DNA of 64,000 nucleotides from Roseibacillus ishigakijimensis (GCF_016595415.1 NZ_JAENIO010000004.1:121206-185205), one strand, 5' to 3'. Counted from the first letter of the stretch, positions 9,192 to 18,560 are shown. Numbers and translations: made by a program. Notes: a model not told the origin generated them from the letters alone.

Positions 9192-9758
9192 TCAGACGGT
9201 CATCACCTCGGCTTCTTTTTCGGCAGCCGCTTCATCGATTTTTTTGACAGCGGCATCAGTGAGCTCTTGCACTTCACCTTCAAAGTCCTTCTGGCTGTCC
9301 TCGGTCAGGATGTTGTCGGCTTTCATCTTTTTGCCCGCATCCATCCCCATTTTGCGCGCATTGCGCACTCGCACCCGGGCATCCTCGGCCATCGCTTTCA
9401 CCCGCTTGACCATTTCCTTGCGGCGCTCTTCGGTGAGCTCAGGAACCACGAGGCGAATATTGGTGCCATCAATGGCTGGGTTCACCCCCAGGTTGGCTTC
9501 CCGAATCGCCTTCTCAATGTCACTTGTTGTGCTGGGATCGAAAGGCGCCACCATCAACATGCGGGGCTCGGGGACCGAAATCACCGCCAAGCCTTTCAGC
9601 TTCATCACACTCCCATAACTGGTCACATTCACGTCGAGGTTATCCACCAATGTGGGGGACGCCTTGCCGGTGCGCACACCACCAAATTCTTGCTCGAGGT
9701 ATTCGAAGGACTTGTCCATCGCCTCTTTCACTTCTGCCAAACTGCTTTCTGGAGTCAT
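9192..9758 (-). CDS. frr: Ribosome recycling factor
   Basis: 188 residues, the normal length for RRF, which with EF-G splits post-termination ribosomes. Family signatures are clear: GGVRTGKASPTLVDN near the N-terminus, the PEPRMLMVAPFD strand, GVNPAIDGTNIRL and the ELTEERRKEMVK helix. It lies 27 bp after pyrH, a classic pair in bacteria, here without the usual rpsB and tsf upstream within this stretch. Confidence 0.97.
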   Translation of the reverse strand: MTPESSLAEVKEAMDKSFEYLEQEFGGVRTGKASPTLVDNLDVNVTSYGSVMKLKGLAVISVPEPRMLMVAPFDPSTTSDIEKAIREANLGVNPAIDGTNIRLVVPELTEERRKEMVKRVKAMAEDARVRVRNARKMGMDAGKKMKADNILTEDSQKDFEGEVQELTDAAVKKIDEAAAEKEAEVMTV

Positions 9759-9785
9759 TTTCTCAGGATTTTATGTTCAAAAGCT

Positions 9786-10538
9786 TCACGCCTGATTGCA
9801 AACATAGGTGCCAATATCCGCCCCACTCAAGGCTCGAGTGATATTTCCTTTCACTCCGACATCAAATACCACGATCGGCATGTTGTTTTCCATGCAAAGA
9901 CTGAAAGCGGTGGCATCCATGACCTTCAACTGATTCGTCAAACAGTCAATGAAGCTCACCCGCTCGTAGCGCTTGGCATCGGGATTCTGGCGGGGATCGC
10001 TGTCGTAGACCCCGTCCACTTGGGTGGCCTTGAAGATGACATCGGCATCCATCTCATTGGCTCTCAATGCTGAAGTCGTATCAGTGGAGAAAAAAGGACT
10101 GCCCGTGCCTGCCGCAAAAATGACCACCCGACCATGGGAAAGATGCCGCTCCGCCTTGCGACGAATATAAGGCTCAGCCACATTCTTCATTTCGATGGCG
10201 CTCTGCACGATGCAGGTCAGGCCTTCCTCCTCCAGCGCGCTCTGCAACGCGAGCGAATTCATCACGGTGGCCATCATCCCCACATAATCTGCCGTCGCGC
10301 GGTCCATCCCCCGGGCACTGGCACTTGCTCCTCGCCAGAAATTGCCTCCCCCGACAACAACCGCCAACTCGAGACCGGTGCCCTTCACCGCGTCCCGGAT
10401 TTCACGAGCCATCCGCTCCACAATCTCCGGGGAAATATTGTCCTTGCTCCCTTCCTCACGCAGCGCTTCGCCACTGAGTTTTAAAACTGCGCGGGTGAAT
10501 TTCCGCTCCGGCTTGACCTCCGTCGATTGTTCGCTCAC
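9786..10538 (-). CDS. pyrH: UMP kinase
   Basis: 250 residues of the amino acid kinase family UMP kinase, converting UMP to UDP with ATP for pyrimidine nucleotide synthesis. Seen: the KLSGEAL phosphate loop, the GGGNFWRG motif and the DHHTALRANEMDAD-like region reading SALRANEMDADVIFKAT. The start is a GTG at 10538, giving a short extra N-terminal tail before the first strand. Directly upstream of frr, as in many genomes. Confidence 0.97.
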   Translation of the reverse strand: MSEQSTEVKPERKFTRAVLKLSGEALREEGSKDNISPEIVERMAREIRDAVKGTGLELAVVVGGGNFWRGASASARGMDRATADYVGMMATVMNSLALQSALEEEGLTCIVQSAIEMKNVAEPYIRRKAERHLSHGRVVIFAAGTGSPFFSTDTTSALRANEMDADVIFKATQVDGVYDSDPRQNPDAKRYERVSFIDCLTNQLKVMDATAFSLCMENNMPIVVFDVGVKGNITRALSGADIGTYVCNQA

Positions 10539-10627
10539 GGCGCTGAGAGTTCCCTAAGCCGACTCCCGGTCCAAGCCAAAAAATCGCGGGCTCCCGGATT
10601 GCCAACGAATTTTCAAAACAAAAGGCA

Positions 10628-11359
10628 CTACCTGCCCGCAGCCTGCGCCTCGATTCTCTGCTGGGCCAACCACTCGCGGTAGGCTTCCCGCTTCAAGCGC
10701 TCCGCAAGAGCCCAATCAACGCGGGCATCGAAGCCCTCCAGCGCTCGCTCCGCCCGCACGGCCCGACTGTTCATCAAGCGCACTTCCCGCTCGATTTGCT
10801 GCCCCTCCCGCTCGAGAGTCAGGGTCAGAAGCTCGCCCGGAGCCCGTGCACTCACAATCTCCTTCAGCTTCTGACTGGGGCTCTCGCTGGCGAGCAATTC
10901 CTCGTCAATGGCGAGGATCAAATCTCCCCCCTGCAAGCCTGCCAGATCGGCTGGAGTCTCCGCAATCACCTGTGAAATGAGGACCGCTCTTCCAGCATGC
11001 GGCAGCTCGACGAATTCACCCCGTTGGGGATCAAAGACCCGCTCCCGGTTATCCATTTCGATGCCAATGAATCCCGATCCTTTTTGCCGGATCTCATCCT
11101 TTTTGTGCTCGTAATGCACTTCCCAAAGAACATTGGACAAGCGGATGAATTCCTCGGGATCGTCGCTTTGCAAATAGCGCTCAAAGAGCTGATCCGCACG
11201 CGCTTTCGAGTCCTCCTCCCGCACCCAGGTCACCAAGAGATCCTCGCTACTTCGTCGGACCTGATAGTTCTCATCCCTCAGGTCGGCAGCCACAGGCCAT
11301 TCCTCCCCCCTCAGCAGAGCGAAGGGTAGGAAAGTGAGAAAAAAAGAAAGCCCCCTCAT
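10628..11359 (-). CDS. Secreted PDZ-domain protein
   Basis: 243 residues. A signal peptide (about 1-18, ending near LLRGEE) is followed by a helical region of about 75 residues and a PDZ domain at about 95-200: GSGFIGIEMDN, then DLAGLQGGDLILAIDEE and LTLTLEREGQ. PDZ domains of this sort bind peptide C-termini or unfolded envelope proteins. There is no protease domain, so this is a PDZ protein without visible catalysis. It precedes pyrH on the same strand with an 89-bp gap and may lead that operon. Confidence 0.75.
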   Translation of the reverse strand: MRGLSFFLTFLPFALLRGEEWPVAADLRDENYQVRRSSEDLLVTWVREEDSKARADQLFERYLQSDDPEEFIRLSNVLWEVHYEHKKDEIRQKGSGFIGIEMDNRERVFDPQRGEFVELPHAGRAVLISQVIAETPADLAGLQGGDLILAIDEELLASESPSQKLKEIVSARAPGELLTLTLEREGQQIEREVRLMNSRAVRAERALEGFDARVDWALAERLKREAYREWLAQQRIEAQAAGR

Positions 11360-11400
11360 CAGGCTGTTAACCTAGCGTCCCTGACAGGGCTTGGCAACGA

Positions 11401-11434
11401 CAAGAAGAAGGGCAAGGGAACTCGCCCCTTGCCC
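11401..11434 (-). terminator. Terminator at the end of the export locus
   Basis: Perfect 9-bp arms (gggcaaggg 11410-11418 and cccttgccc 11426-11434), read on the minus strand, are followed by a T/C-rich stretch. It sits 26 bp past the stop of the Wza-like gene. Confidence 0.7.
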
Positions 11435-11459
11435 AGAAAGAATGAGAAGTGAAGAGACT

Positions 11460-12032
11460 TTACTCTCCCCCGGATTCCCAGGCCTTGACTTGGTCCACTT
11501 CGATCGTGTCGCTGGGATAGACCCGCTCAAGCTTGTGCTTGTCGTTGGTTCGCGGGCTCAGAGAATACTTCTTCCCTTCGCGATAAACGCTCACCCGTTT
11601 AGTCGTCCCGAAGGTATTCGGTCCTCCGGCGGCAGCGATGGCCTGCGCCAGCGTCATGCCCTTGATGTAAGGGACAGTCCCAGGCCGCTGAACGCTACCC
11701 ATGACCGTCACGAATTGCTGGAGCTCGGTCTCGACGTTTCCGATCTGCTCGATCAGAATGGTCGGCGAGGTGTAAATCTGAGCACTCTTGTAAGAACTCT
11801 CGATTTGTTTGGCCAAGGCGGTCGAAGAGAGACCAGCAGCACGGATGGAACCGATTTCCCACATGCGGATATTGCCACTGCTATCCACGGGATAAACGGC
11901 ATTGATCCGCGTTTGTTCACCAGCAGGAACACCCATCACGGTGATTTTCAGTTTCGTGTTTTTCTGAATCTGTGCAGAGGCAATCTGGCAAAGGCTCAGC
12001 AGTGCGACCAGGGCAACAAGGATAGTTTTCAT
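11460..12032 (-). CDS. Wza-like polysaccharide export protein (Poly_export/SLBB)
   Basis: 190 residues: signal peptide MKTILVALVALLSLCQIASA, a polysaccharide-export domain at about 25-105 (VYPVDSSGNIRMWEIGSIRAAGL) and an SLBB domain at about 110-180 (VTVMGSVQRPGTVPYIKGMT). Proteins of this type form the periplasmic or outer-membrane channel for exopolysaccharide. It is about half the length of E. coli Wza. It lacks a clear lipobox (the Cys lies inside the hydrophobic core) and the C-terminal amphipathic helix, so it probably needs a separate outer-membrane pore. It follows the autokinase gene by 22 bp and ends at a terminator. Confidence 0.85.
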   Translation of the reverse strand: MKTILVALVALLSLCQIASAQIQKNTKLKITVMGVPAGEQTRINAVYPVDSSGNIRMWEIGSIRAAGLSSTALAKQIESSYKSAQIYTSPTILIEQIGNVETELQQFVTVMGSVQRPGTVPYIKGMTLAQAIAAAGGPNTFGTTKRVSVYREGKKYSLSPRTNDKHKLERVYPSDTIEVDQVKAWESGGE

Positions 12033-12054
12033 AGTTCGTTAATCTTCTTAGGGG

Positions 12055-14193
12055 TTAGTAAAGATCCGAATCATCGGTAACCGGCTTGGTGGTTGTCACT
12101 TTCTTGTCCTTGGACACCACGGGGCGGGTCGACCGGGATTCAGGCTCCGCAGAAGGAGCGTAGTAGGTGTAGTAACTTGTGTAATATTGATACTGATTAT
12201 CGCTGCGAATGTCGACATTGTTGAGAACGACCCCGATCACGTGGCCTCCAACGTTTTCAACAGCTTGCTTCACCCGAAGGAGCATATTCCGGGGCAGCTT
12301 GCGGTGCTGAACCACGATCATGGTGAGATCGACCTCACTCGCAAGAACAGACGCGTCGCTCACCCCCAGGATGGGCGGGGAGTCCACCAATACGAGGTCA
12401 AAGCGCTGCTTCACGTCCTGAATCAACTCCGACATGCGGCGAGAGTTCAGGATACCGGCGGCGTCGGCTGGCAGCACGCCCGATGGCATGAAGTAGAGAT
12501 TGTCGACGGGCGTCTGCAAAATCACGTCTTCCAACATCAAGTCCGTAGTCAGATAATTGGTCAGACCAACAGAGTTATTGATATCAAAGAAGGTATGCAA
12601 GCGGGGACGCCTCAAGTCAGCGTCGATCATCAGGGTGGTGTAACCGCCTTGGGCACACACATAGGCCAGATTCACGAGGGTAGTGGACTTTCCTTCACCC
12701 GCTCCACCGGATACGACTGTAATGGCGTTGTCCTCGGGATTCTTGCGGTTGAATTCGATGTTGGTGCGGAGAATCCGGTAAGCTTCCGCATCCGGGCTCA
12801 TGCCACTTTGCTTGTGCAAAACGCCGACGTCCTTGGGAACCACCGCGAGGACGGGCATCTGCAAGAAGCGCTCAACATCTTCCAAGGTTTTCACCGAGGT
12901 GTCCACGTATTCGAGGAAGAAGGCGATGGCGATTCCGAAAATCAGACCTACGACCGCACCCAAAACGAGGTTCAGAGTGACTTTAGGGCTGACGGGGTTT
13001 TCATTGACCTTCGGTTCTTCCTGAATGGTGATCGGCTCCTTGGGAGAGCGCAGGGCCACCCTTTCAGCCGAGTGGGTCAGCTTGAGTTCCTGCAGTAGCT
13101 CCAGCGCGGACTCATAATCTCGCTGAGCCTCACGATACTGGTGCATCTCGGTGGCCAGGTCAACCAGGTCACTTTCCTTCTCGGTGCTAATGTCTTCCAT
13201 CACGCGAAGCTGCTCCGAAATCATCTCGAAATTGGTGGCCAAGCTCTCACGAAGAGCGCCCACGGCGGTGTCGAGGTCCGCTCGTAGGCCCTGCAAGCGC
13301 TCTTTCTGAACTTGGAGGTCGGGATGACGCTCACCGAGGCCCGATGCCTTCATCGCATCCAACTCGCGCTTTACAGCCAGATATTCGGTATGGAGGCCTC
13401 GCACGGTGTTGTTCTCCACCGGAAGTTCAGCGGCGTAGCGAAGGACCTGCTCGCTATCCAATTTCTCAAGGCGATCGAGGTAAATTTTGTATTGGTCCCG
13501 GTTCTTTTTCATTTCGAAGGCCTGTTGATCGGCCATGCGGGCAATGGCCATTTCCATTCCTTCAGGACTATTCTGGGCTCCTTCGAAATAGGGGCGCTTC
13601 GTGATCTGGACGATGCTATCAAGCTTCATGCGCTTGGCCTGCACCTTGTCCATCTGATCTTCGATTTCGTCATTGAGGGCTTTCAGCTGATCTTCCGCCC
13701 GCGCTGTTTCTTCATCCTTACGCCGTTTCTGATAGGCGAAGGCGACTTCGGCTGCCACCTCGGCGGCCACCTCGGGCTCGATGTGCTTGACTCGGATTTC
13801 GATGAGGTCAGTCCCTGTCCGCTGGGTCGTCTCCACCATTTTTTTGAGTTCCCCAATAACCGCATTTTCCGAAAGGCCCCACTTGTTTTCCAGGTCCAGG
13901 TTATCAGAGACCACTTTCAAGGTTCTCGCGGCAGTGATGACTTCAAATTGGGTTTGGAAGAATTGGCGGGACTGCAAAGCACCCAGGTCGGAACCAAAAC
14001 CCTGAACCTCCGGGTTCACCTGGACCACTGAGGTGCTGGCGTATTGCTTGGGCATCACCCTCGTGATTACGGCGGCCGTCAAGAAGACCAGAATGAAGGT
14101 GAGGAGAATGATCCCGTAACGGTTGCGGAGAACTTGCCAATAATCGACTGCATGCAGCGAGGCTTCGTTCGTATTTTCGGATGGATGACTCAT
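12055..14193 (-). CDS. Wzc-like chain-length determinant and tyrosine autokinase
   Basis: 712 residues. A Wzz chain-length domain with transmembrane helices at about 28-46 and 405-428 encloses a long periplasmic coiled coil (150-400). The cytoplasmic BY-kinase follows: Walker A GGAGEGKST (496-504), Walker A' MIDADLRRP (about 522) and Walker B LVDSPP (about 602). A C-terminal tyrosine cluster (seven Tyr at 668-678) is the autophosphorylation tail. It controls polymer length and assembly with the Wza-like protein encoded just downstream. No polymerase or glycosyltransferase gene is nearby, so the polymer is made elsewhere. Confidence 0.93.
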   Translation of the reverse strand: MSHPSENTNEASLHAVDYWQVLRNRYGIILLTFILVFLTAAVITRVMPKQYASTSVVQVNPEVQGFGSDLGALQSRQFFQTQFEVITAARTLKVVSDNLDLENKWGLSENAVIGELKKMVETTQRTGTDLIEIRVKHIEPEVAAEVAAEVAFAYQKRRKDEETARAEDQLKALNDEIEDQMDKVQAKRMKLDSIVQITKRPYFEGAQNSPEGMEMAIARMADQQAFEMKKNRDQYKIYLDRLEKLDSEQVLRYAAELPVENNTVRGLHTEYLAVKRELDAMKASGLGERHPDLQVQKERLQGLRADLDTAVGALRESLATNFEMISEQLRVMEDISTEKESDLVDLATEMHQYREAQRDYESALELLQELKLTHSAERVALRSPKEPITIQEEPKVNENPVSPKVTLNLVLGAVVGLIFGIAIAFFLEYVDTSVKTLEDVERFLQMPVLAVVPKDVGVLHKQSGMSPDAEAYRILRTNIEFNRKNPEDNAITVVSGGAGEGKSTTLVNLAYVCAQGGYTTLMIDADLRRPRLHTFFDINNSVGLTNYLTTDLMLEDVILQTPVDNLYFMPSGVLPADAAGILNSRRMSELIQDVKQRFDLVLVDSPPILGVSDASVLASEVDLTMIVVQHRKLPRNMLLRVKQAVENVGGHVIGVVLNNVDIRSDNQYQYYTSYYTYYAPSAEPESRSTRPVVSKDKKVTTTKPVTDDSDLY

Positions 14194-14243
14194 GGGAGGT
14201 TTGGCTGTTTCAAGCTTAGGGGGGACGATTTACGCGATTGGCA

Positions 14244-14288
14244 CAAAAAAATCAACCCCGACGGTAAACGATACCGAGGGGGTTGATT
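14244..14288 (-). terminator. Rho-independent terminator after the beta-barrel gene
   Basis: On the minus strand, aatcaacccc (14288-14279) pairs with ggggttgatt (14259-14250), followed directly by a T run (14250-14245). It lies 22 bp past the stop of the beta-barrel gene and upstream of the autokinase gene, so these two form separate transcripts or an attenuated unit. Confidence 0.9.
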
Positions 14289-14309
14289 GTTTACGAAATA
14301 AGAAAAGAT

Positions 14310-15521
14310 TTAGAAAGTTGCCTGAACACCGAGCTGGAAGCGATTACGATCGTATTCACGGCCTTCAAAGTCGGAGTAGGCGTCAGTGAAGTTATAAGAA
14401 CCAGTGAGATAAAGATTATCAGTCATCTGATAGCTTACTCCCGCATTAAGATTGAGGAGACCTTCGTCACCTTCACCGGTTCCACGGATAATATCTTCGT
14501 AATCTGTCAGGATGTAGTTAACACCACCAAACAGGCTGACCTGGGGGCTCAAGGCGTAAGTCGCCTTCGCACCGATGCGCAAGGTCTGACTTTCTTCAAA
14601 ACTGTGACGGATGCCGTCACCATCACTAAAGCTACGGTTCCAGTTTTCACTCGAGTAGCGAACAAAAACCTGAGAACTCAGTTGGCTTGTCAGACGAGTG
14701 CGCAGAGTTCCTTCGAAGAAGGGCTTGGTGTGGGAATCGCCATTGTCAGGGTCGACGATCTGAGCGCCAGCACGGAATACGATACCGCTTTCCGGACTAA
14801 TACGGTGCTCAACACCACCAACGATGTAATGGGAATCGGTGTCGCCGGAACCGTCTGAATCGGTAAATCCGTAACGATATCCTGCAGTCACCACTGTTGC
14901 AGGACTCACACGATAACGAAAATCATGACGGAAAGTCACCCGAGTGTAATCGGAGTCATCAATATCACTGTAAGTTACACCCGAAAAATTCACACCGGTT
15001 TGAGTCCCCAAGCGCTCGGTCCAGCGATAACCAACAGAATTTTCGCTCGAATAGCGGAAGTAATCACCGACACGGCGATCGTTGCCAAATCCGTAATCAT
15101 AATCGGGCTCTTGCTCGAAGGCCAGGAAGTTACGACTCGAGAAACGAAGACGCTCGCTGAAACGATGAGTAAAATTCACACCTACGCGAACATCACCGTT
15201 GGTCTCATCTGCATCATTGCTGTCAAAATTCTCAAAGTAATGACGAACGCCTACTCGAGCATAGATATCCCAAGTAGTCTGAGGAGTCACACTTGTCCAG
15301 TTGGCTTGCGCAAAAGCACTGACATAGAAGGACTCTTCATCTCCGTTACTGAAGTAGGGAGTAGGATTATCATCGTATCCCACGGACGCGCCCACAACGT
15401 AAGTAAGGGGCAAACTCTCGCTAGCTTCGTCATCGTTGGGAGCGATGCTATAAAGGCCCTGAGCTGAAACTGCAGCACAGGGAAGCAGCCCGGCAAAAAT
15501 TGATTTTGTAAATTTGTTCAT
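14310..15521 (-). CDS. Outer-membrane beta-barrel protein of the export locus
   Basis: 403 residues with a signal peptide (about 1-20, ending VSAQG). The rest is alternating strands rich in Tyr, Asp, Gly and Thr with acidic turns, ending in RFQLGVQATF: a C-terminal Phe as in the beta-signal of BamA-inserted barrels. About 16-18 strands can be counted. Position beside Wza- and Wzc-like genes suggests it is the outer-membrane pore for the polymer, compensating for the short Wza-like protein. That role is inferred from context. A terminator follows immediately. Confidence 0.75.
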   Translation of the reverse strand: MNKFTKSIFAGLLPCAAVSAQGLYSIAPNDDEASESLPLTYVVGASVGYDDNPTPYFSNGDEESFYVSAFAQANWTSVTPQTTWDIYARVGVRHYFENFDSNDADETNGDVRVGVNFTHRFSERLRFSSRNFLAFEQEPDYDYGFGNDRRVGDYFRYSSENSVGYRWTERLGTQTGVNFSGVTYSDIDDSDYTRVTFRHDFRYRVSPATVVTAGYRYGFTDSDGSGDTDSHYIVGGVEHRISPESGIVFRAGAQIVDPDNGDSHTKPFFEGTLRTRLTSQLSSQVFVRYSSENWNRSFSDGDGIRHSFEESQTLRIGAKATYALSPQVSLFGGVNYILTDYEDIIRGTGEGDEGLLNLNAGVSYQMTDNLYLTGSYNFTDAYSDFEGREYDRNRFQLGVQATF

Positions 15522-15562
15522 GTGTATGGGAAGTTGAACTAGAAACGCTAACCTTAATCAGT

Positions 15563-16141
15563 TTACTCAGTGGGACTAGCACCCTCCGGAGTAATTGTCG
15601 GGGGCTGAAAAGGAGGAAGCTCAGGCAACCAAGGATCTCCACCAGGACCTCCAGGAACCAGAGGACCATCGAGAGGATTCTCCACACCAGGAAGAGGAAC
15701 AGGATCACCTTTAGCAAGACCACCTTTACTGAGGCCACCCTTGGAACCAGAACTCATCACGCTTTCTCCGCTCTGAGCATCGAAAGAAGCGAGAACCTGC
15801 TGCACTTCAGTCACGGAATCAGGAGCAACAGCGACCGCGCACTGAGCAATCAAACGCATTTCGCCAGGAGCAGCCACAACGGCCACTTCGACAATTGAAC
15901 GAACGAGATCCTTATCAGCTTCGGTTGCCACGATGGCAGCCTTGACAACTTCGCAAGCACAACCGGAGTTCGCCGACACTTGAGCTTCGACAACCTCAAG
16001 AACCTTCGCCGCATCAGCTTTCACCGCTTTCTCGACGACCGACTGGATATCTTTGCAGCTCTGAGCCGACTCAGCCGCAAAGGCCGCCGGAGCACCCACC
16101 AACAAGGCGGACACGAGAGCGAATTTAAGTGTATTTTTCAT
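15563..16141 (-). CDS. Secreted protein of unknown function, Cys-containing with Gly/Pro-rich tail
   Basis: 192 residues from the ATG at 16141, which has an aggag site; an upstream in-frame codon at 16180 lacks one. A signal peptide (about 1-22, ending AAFAAES) is followed by a helical domain of about 105 residues rich in Ala and Val with four Cys (SCKD, a CAC pair, QCAV), then a low-complexity tail with GGLSKGGLAKG and many Pro. No family is recognised. It is 42 bp upstream of the beta-barrel gene on the same strand, so it probably belongs to the export locus. Confidence 0.7.
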   Translation of the reverse strand: MKNTLKFALVSALLVGAPAAFAAESAQSCKDIQSVVEKAVKADAAKVLEVVEAQVSANSGCACEVVKAAIVATEADKDLVRSIVEVAVVAAPGEMRLIAQCAVAVAPDSVTEVQQVLASFDAQSGESVMSSGSKGGLSKGGLAKGDPVPLPGVENPLDGPLVPGGPGGDPWLPELPPFQPPTITPEGASPTE

Positions 16142-16191
16142 GATTGGTTCTCCTGTTGTGAACTGTTTTTTGAAATTCAAAGGGGAAGAAA

Positions 16192-16262
16192 AGCGGGTAG
16201 AGGGAATCGAACCCTCATAATCAGCTTGGAAGGCTGGAGCTTTACCATTAAGCTATACCCGC
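16192..16262 (-). tRNA. tRNA-Gly (anticodon TCC)
   Basis: 71 bases including the discriminator on the minus strand. The acceptor stem GCGGGTA pairs with TACCCGC, the anticodon loop CTTCCAA carries TCC (reads GGA), and the T arm contains GGTTCGATTCC. CCA is not encoded. It lies between the export locus and the Nif3-like gene. Confidence 0.95.
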
Positions 16263-16405
16263 GCTTTCGAGATTTGTTTTAGCGCTCCGGCTAACAGACC
16301 GCAAGGCTTTTTTTCAGAGATATTTTGGATCTCTTTCAGACCCATTTCGGCGACTAGAGCAGCCATAAAAACCCTTGGGTAAGCACTTTACCCAGATGGA
16401 ACATT

Positions 16406-17158
16406 CTAAAGACCGGTCGGACTGGGGAGAAATTGTTCCTCAATTTTAAATTTTTCGCTCAACAATTCCCCGACTTTTCGCACCCCGGAGGTTTCCGTGG
16501 CATAGTGGCCGGCATGAATGACATTCAGACCGAGTTCGTCGGCTAGGGGAAAACTCCAGTGAGGGCCCTCCCCTGTTAGAAAGGTGTCGATTCCGGCCGC
16601 CCGCACCGTTTCCACCTCGCTTCCCGCCCCTCCCGTGACGAGGCCCAGTCGACCGACGGCCTGTTGGCTTCGGGTGAAACTGATGATGGGTCCCACTTCT
16701 TCCTGAATGCTTGCCAAGAGGTCCTCCCAAGTCCCTTGCCACTCGCCAGCCAAGCCGAGTTCAAGCCCCTTCCACGGCAGAAAGGTTGTAGACACCTCCA
16801 GACCCAACGCCTGGGCCAGGAGGGCGTTGTTTCCCCATTGTGGGTGCACGTCGAGAGGAATGTGCGCACTATAGATAGCGAGATTGCCGTCGAAGGCCGC
16901 TTTGAACTTCCGGTATTGCCCGCCCGTCAGCATACGCACCCCCTGCCAAAAAAGCCCGTGATGAACCACCAAGAGGTCCGCGCCGGCTTCCACCGCCTTT
17001 TCGACCACCGCCAGGCTGGCATCGACAGCCGTTGCCACCTTGCTCACCCGCCCGTCGTTCTCCAGTTGCAGGCCATTGTGCGCTCCCGGGTAGTCCGGCA
17101 CTTCGGCGAGGCGCAATTCCCGGTCCAAAAATTCAGTGATTTCACAGAGTTCAGCCAT
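16406..17158 (-). CDS. Nif3-like dinuclear metal centre protein
   Basis: 250 residues from the ATG at 17158 (MAELCEITEFLDREL); in-frame codons further up would add residues unlike the family. Metal-binding motifs of the Nif3/YbgI family (GTP cyclohydrolase I type 2 homologue) are visible: HHGLFW, AHIPLDVHPQWGNN, and the C-terminal TGEGPHW and HAGHYATE. These residues hold two metals in a toroidal hexamer. The biochemical role of the family is poorly known. Divergent from lpxC/fabZ, with 100 bp between starts. Confidence 0.92.
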   Translation of the reverse strand: MAELCEITEFLDRELRLAEVPDYPGAHNGLQLENDGRVSKVATAVDASLAVVEKAVEAGADLLVVHHGLFWQGVRMLTGGQYRKFKAAFDGNLAIYSAHIPLDVHPQWGNNALLAQALGLEVSTTFLPWKGLELGLAGEWQGTWEDLLASIQEEVGPIISFTRSQQAVGRLGLVTGGAGSEVETVRAAGIDTFLTGEGPHWSFPLADELGLNVIHAGHYATETSGVRKVGELLSEKFKIEEQFLPSPTGL

Positions 17159-17258
17159 GCCTCCAACGAAGCGGAGAATCCTCCCTCCGGCAATGACGCA
17201 GTCCGCTTGTCTCATTTTTCGCTATTCAAAGCCGTTCCCCTTCGCCATTAAGCTCCCC

Positions 17259-18560
17259 ATGGCTGACAAGCAAAATACCCTCGCCGCCGCCGCTTCGCTG
17301 GAAGGGACCTCCCTCCATACCGGCGAAAAAGTCACCCTCACTCTCAAGCCCGCTCCCGAAGACCACGGCTTCGTCTTCTGCCGGGTCGATCTGCCGGACA
17401 AGCCTCTCATCCCGGCCAATGTCGACCTGGTCGAGACCGTGGAACGCGCCACCACTCTCTCCGTCGGCTCCAACCGGGTCCACACCGTAGAACACGTCCT
17501 CTCCGCCCTCGTCGGAATGGGAATCGACAACGCCCTCATCGAGATGGATGCCAACGAACCCCCCATCGCGGACGGCTCCTCGGCCCCCTTTGTGGAACTC
17601 ATCAAGCAAGCCGGGATCGAGCAGCAGGAGGCTCCCCGCAAGACCTGGCACATCCGCGAGCCCCTTCATCTCGACCTCGGCAATGGCTCCCTCATCACCA
17701 TCGTGCCCGACAACAAGTTCCGCCTCACCGTCACCAACGTGGGCCGCAACGACCAACACACCGAGCACTTCTCCAGCGAGGTGACCCCTGAGCTCTACGA
17801 GAAAGAAATCGCCCCCGCCCGCACCTTCACCTTCTACGAGGATGTCGCCCCCCTCTTGGAAAAAGGCCTCATTAAGGGTGGTTCCCTAGAAAACGCGGTC
17901 GTCATTCGCGGCGAGAACGTGATGTCCAAAGAGCCGCGCCGCTTTGGCAACGAGTTCGCCCGCCACAAGGCCCTCGACCTCATCGGCGACCTCATGCTGG
18001 GGGGCAAGCGCATCCTCGGCCACGTCATCGCCGTCGCTCCCGGCCATGGGCCCAACACCAAAATGGCCGCTCTTCTCAAGAAAGAGTATGCCAAGATGAA
18101 AACAGCCGTCCCTCCGGTGAGCATTCCCCGGGGCGAAGCGGTTCTCGATCTCCCCGACATCCTCAAAATTCTCCCCCACCGCTATCCTTTCCTCCTCATC
18201 GACCGCGTCATCGACTTCACCGACAAGACCTGCACCGCGATCAAGAACCTCACTTTCAACGAGGACTTCTTCCAAGGCCACTTCCCCGGTCATCCCGTCA
18301 TGCCCGGCGTGCTCCAGCTTGAGGCCATGGCCCAGACCGCCAGCGTGCTCGTCCTGCGCGTGCCGGAGAATCAGGGCAAAGTGGGCTACTTCATGTCCGC
18401 CGACAAAGTGAAGTGGCGCAAGCCCGTCACCCCCGGCGACACCCTCTTCATCGAGGCCGAAATCGTCTCCTTCCGCCGCGGTATTGGCCAGGCGGAATGC
18501 CGTTGCCTCCTCAATGGCGAAGTGGCCTCCAGCGCCACCATCAAGTTCGCGGTGCAATAA
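17259..18560 (+). CDS. lpxC/fabZ: Bifunctional LpxC deacetylase / FabZ dehydratase
   Basis: 433 residues. Residues 1 to about 290 are LpxC, the zinc UDP-3-O-acyl-GlcNAc deacetylase that commits lipid A synthesis: SLEGTSLHTGEKVTL, the zinc-site VEHVLSAL and the RHKALDLIGDL motif. The last ~140 residues are FabZ, 3-hydroxyacyl-ACP dehydratase: LPHRYPFLLIDRV and FQGHFPGHPVMPGVLQLEAMAQ. The fusion links two steps that compete for hydroxyacyl-ACP. It is known from Bacteroidetes and related groups. The ATG at 17259 fits the LpxC start. A terminator follows at 18663. Confidence 0.96.
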   Translation: MADKQNTLAAAASLEGTSLHTGEKVTLTLKPAPEDHGFVFCRVDLPDKPLIPANVDLVETVERATTLSVGSNRVHTVEHVLSALVGMGIDNALIEMDANEPPIADGSSAPFVELIKQAGIEQQEAPRKTWHIREPLHLDLGNGSLITIVPDNKFRLTVTNVGRNDQHTEHFSSEVTPELYEKEIAPARTFTFYEDVAPLLEKGLIKGGSLENAVVIRGENVMSKEPRRFGNEFARHKALDLIGDLMLGGKRILGHVIAVAPGHGPNTKMAALLKKEYAKMKTAVPPVSIPRGEAVLDLPDILKILPHRYPFLLIDRVIDFTDKTCTAIKNLTFNEDFFQGHFPGHPVMPGVLQLEAMAQTASVLVLRVPENQGKVGYFMSADKVKWRKPVTPGDTLFIEAEIVSFRRGIGQAECRCLLNGEVASSATIKFAVQ

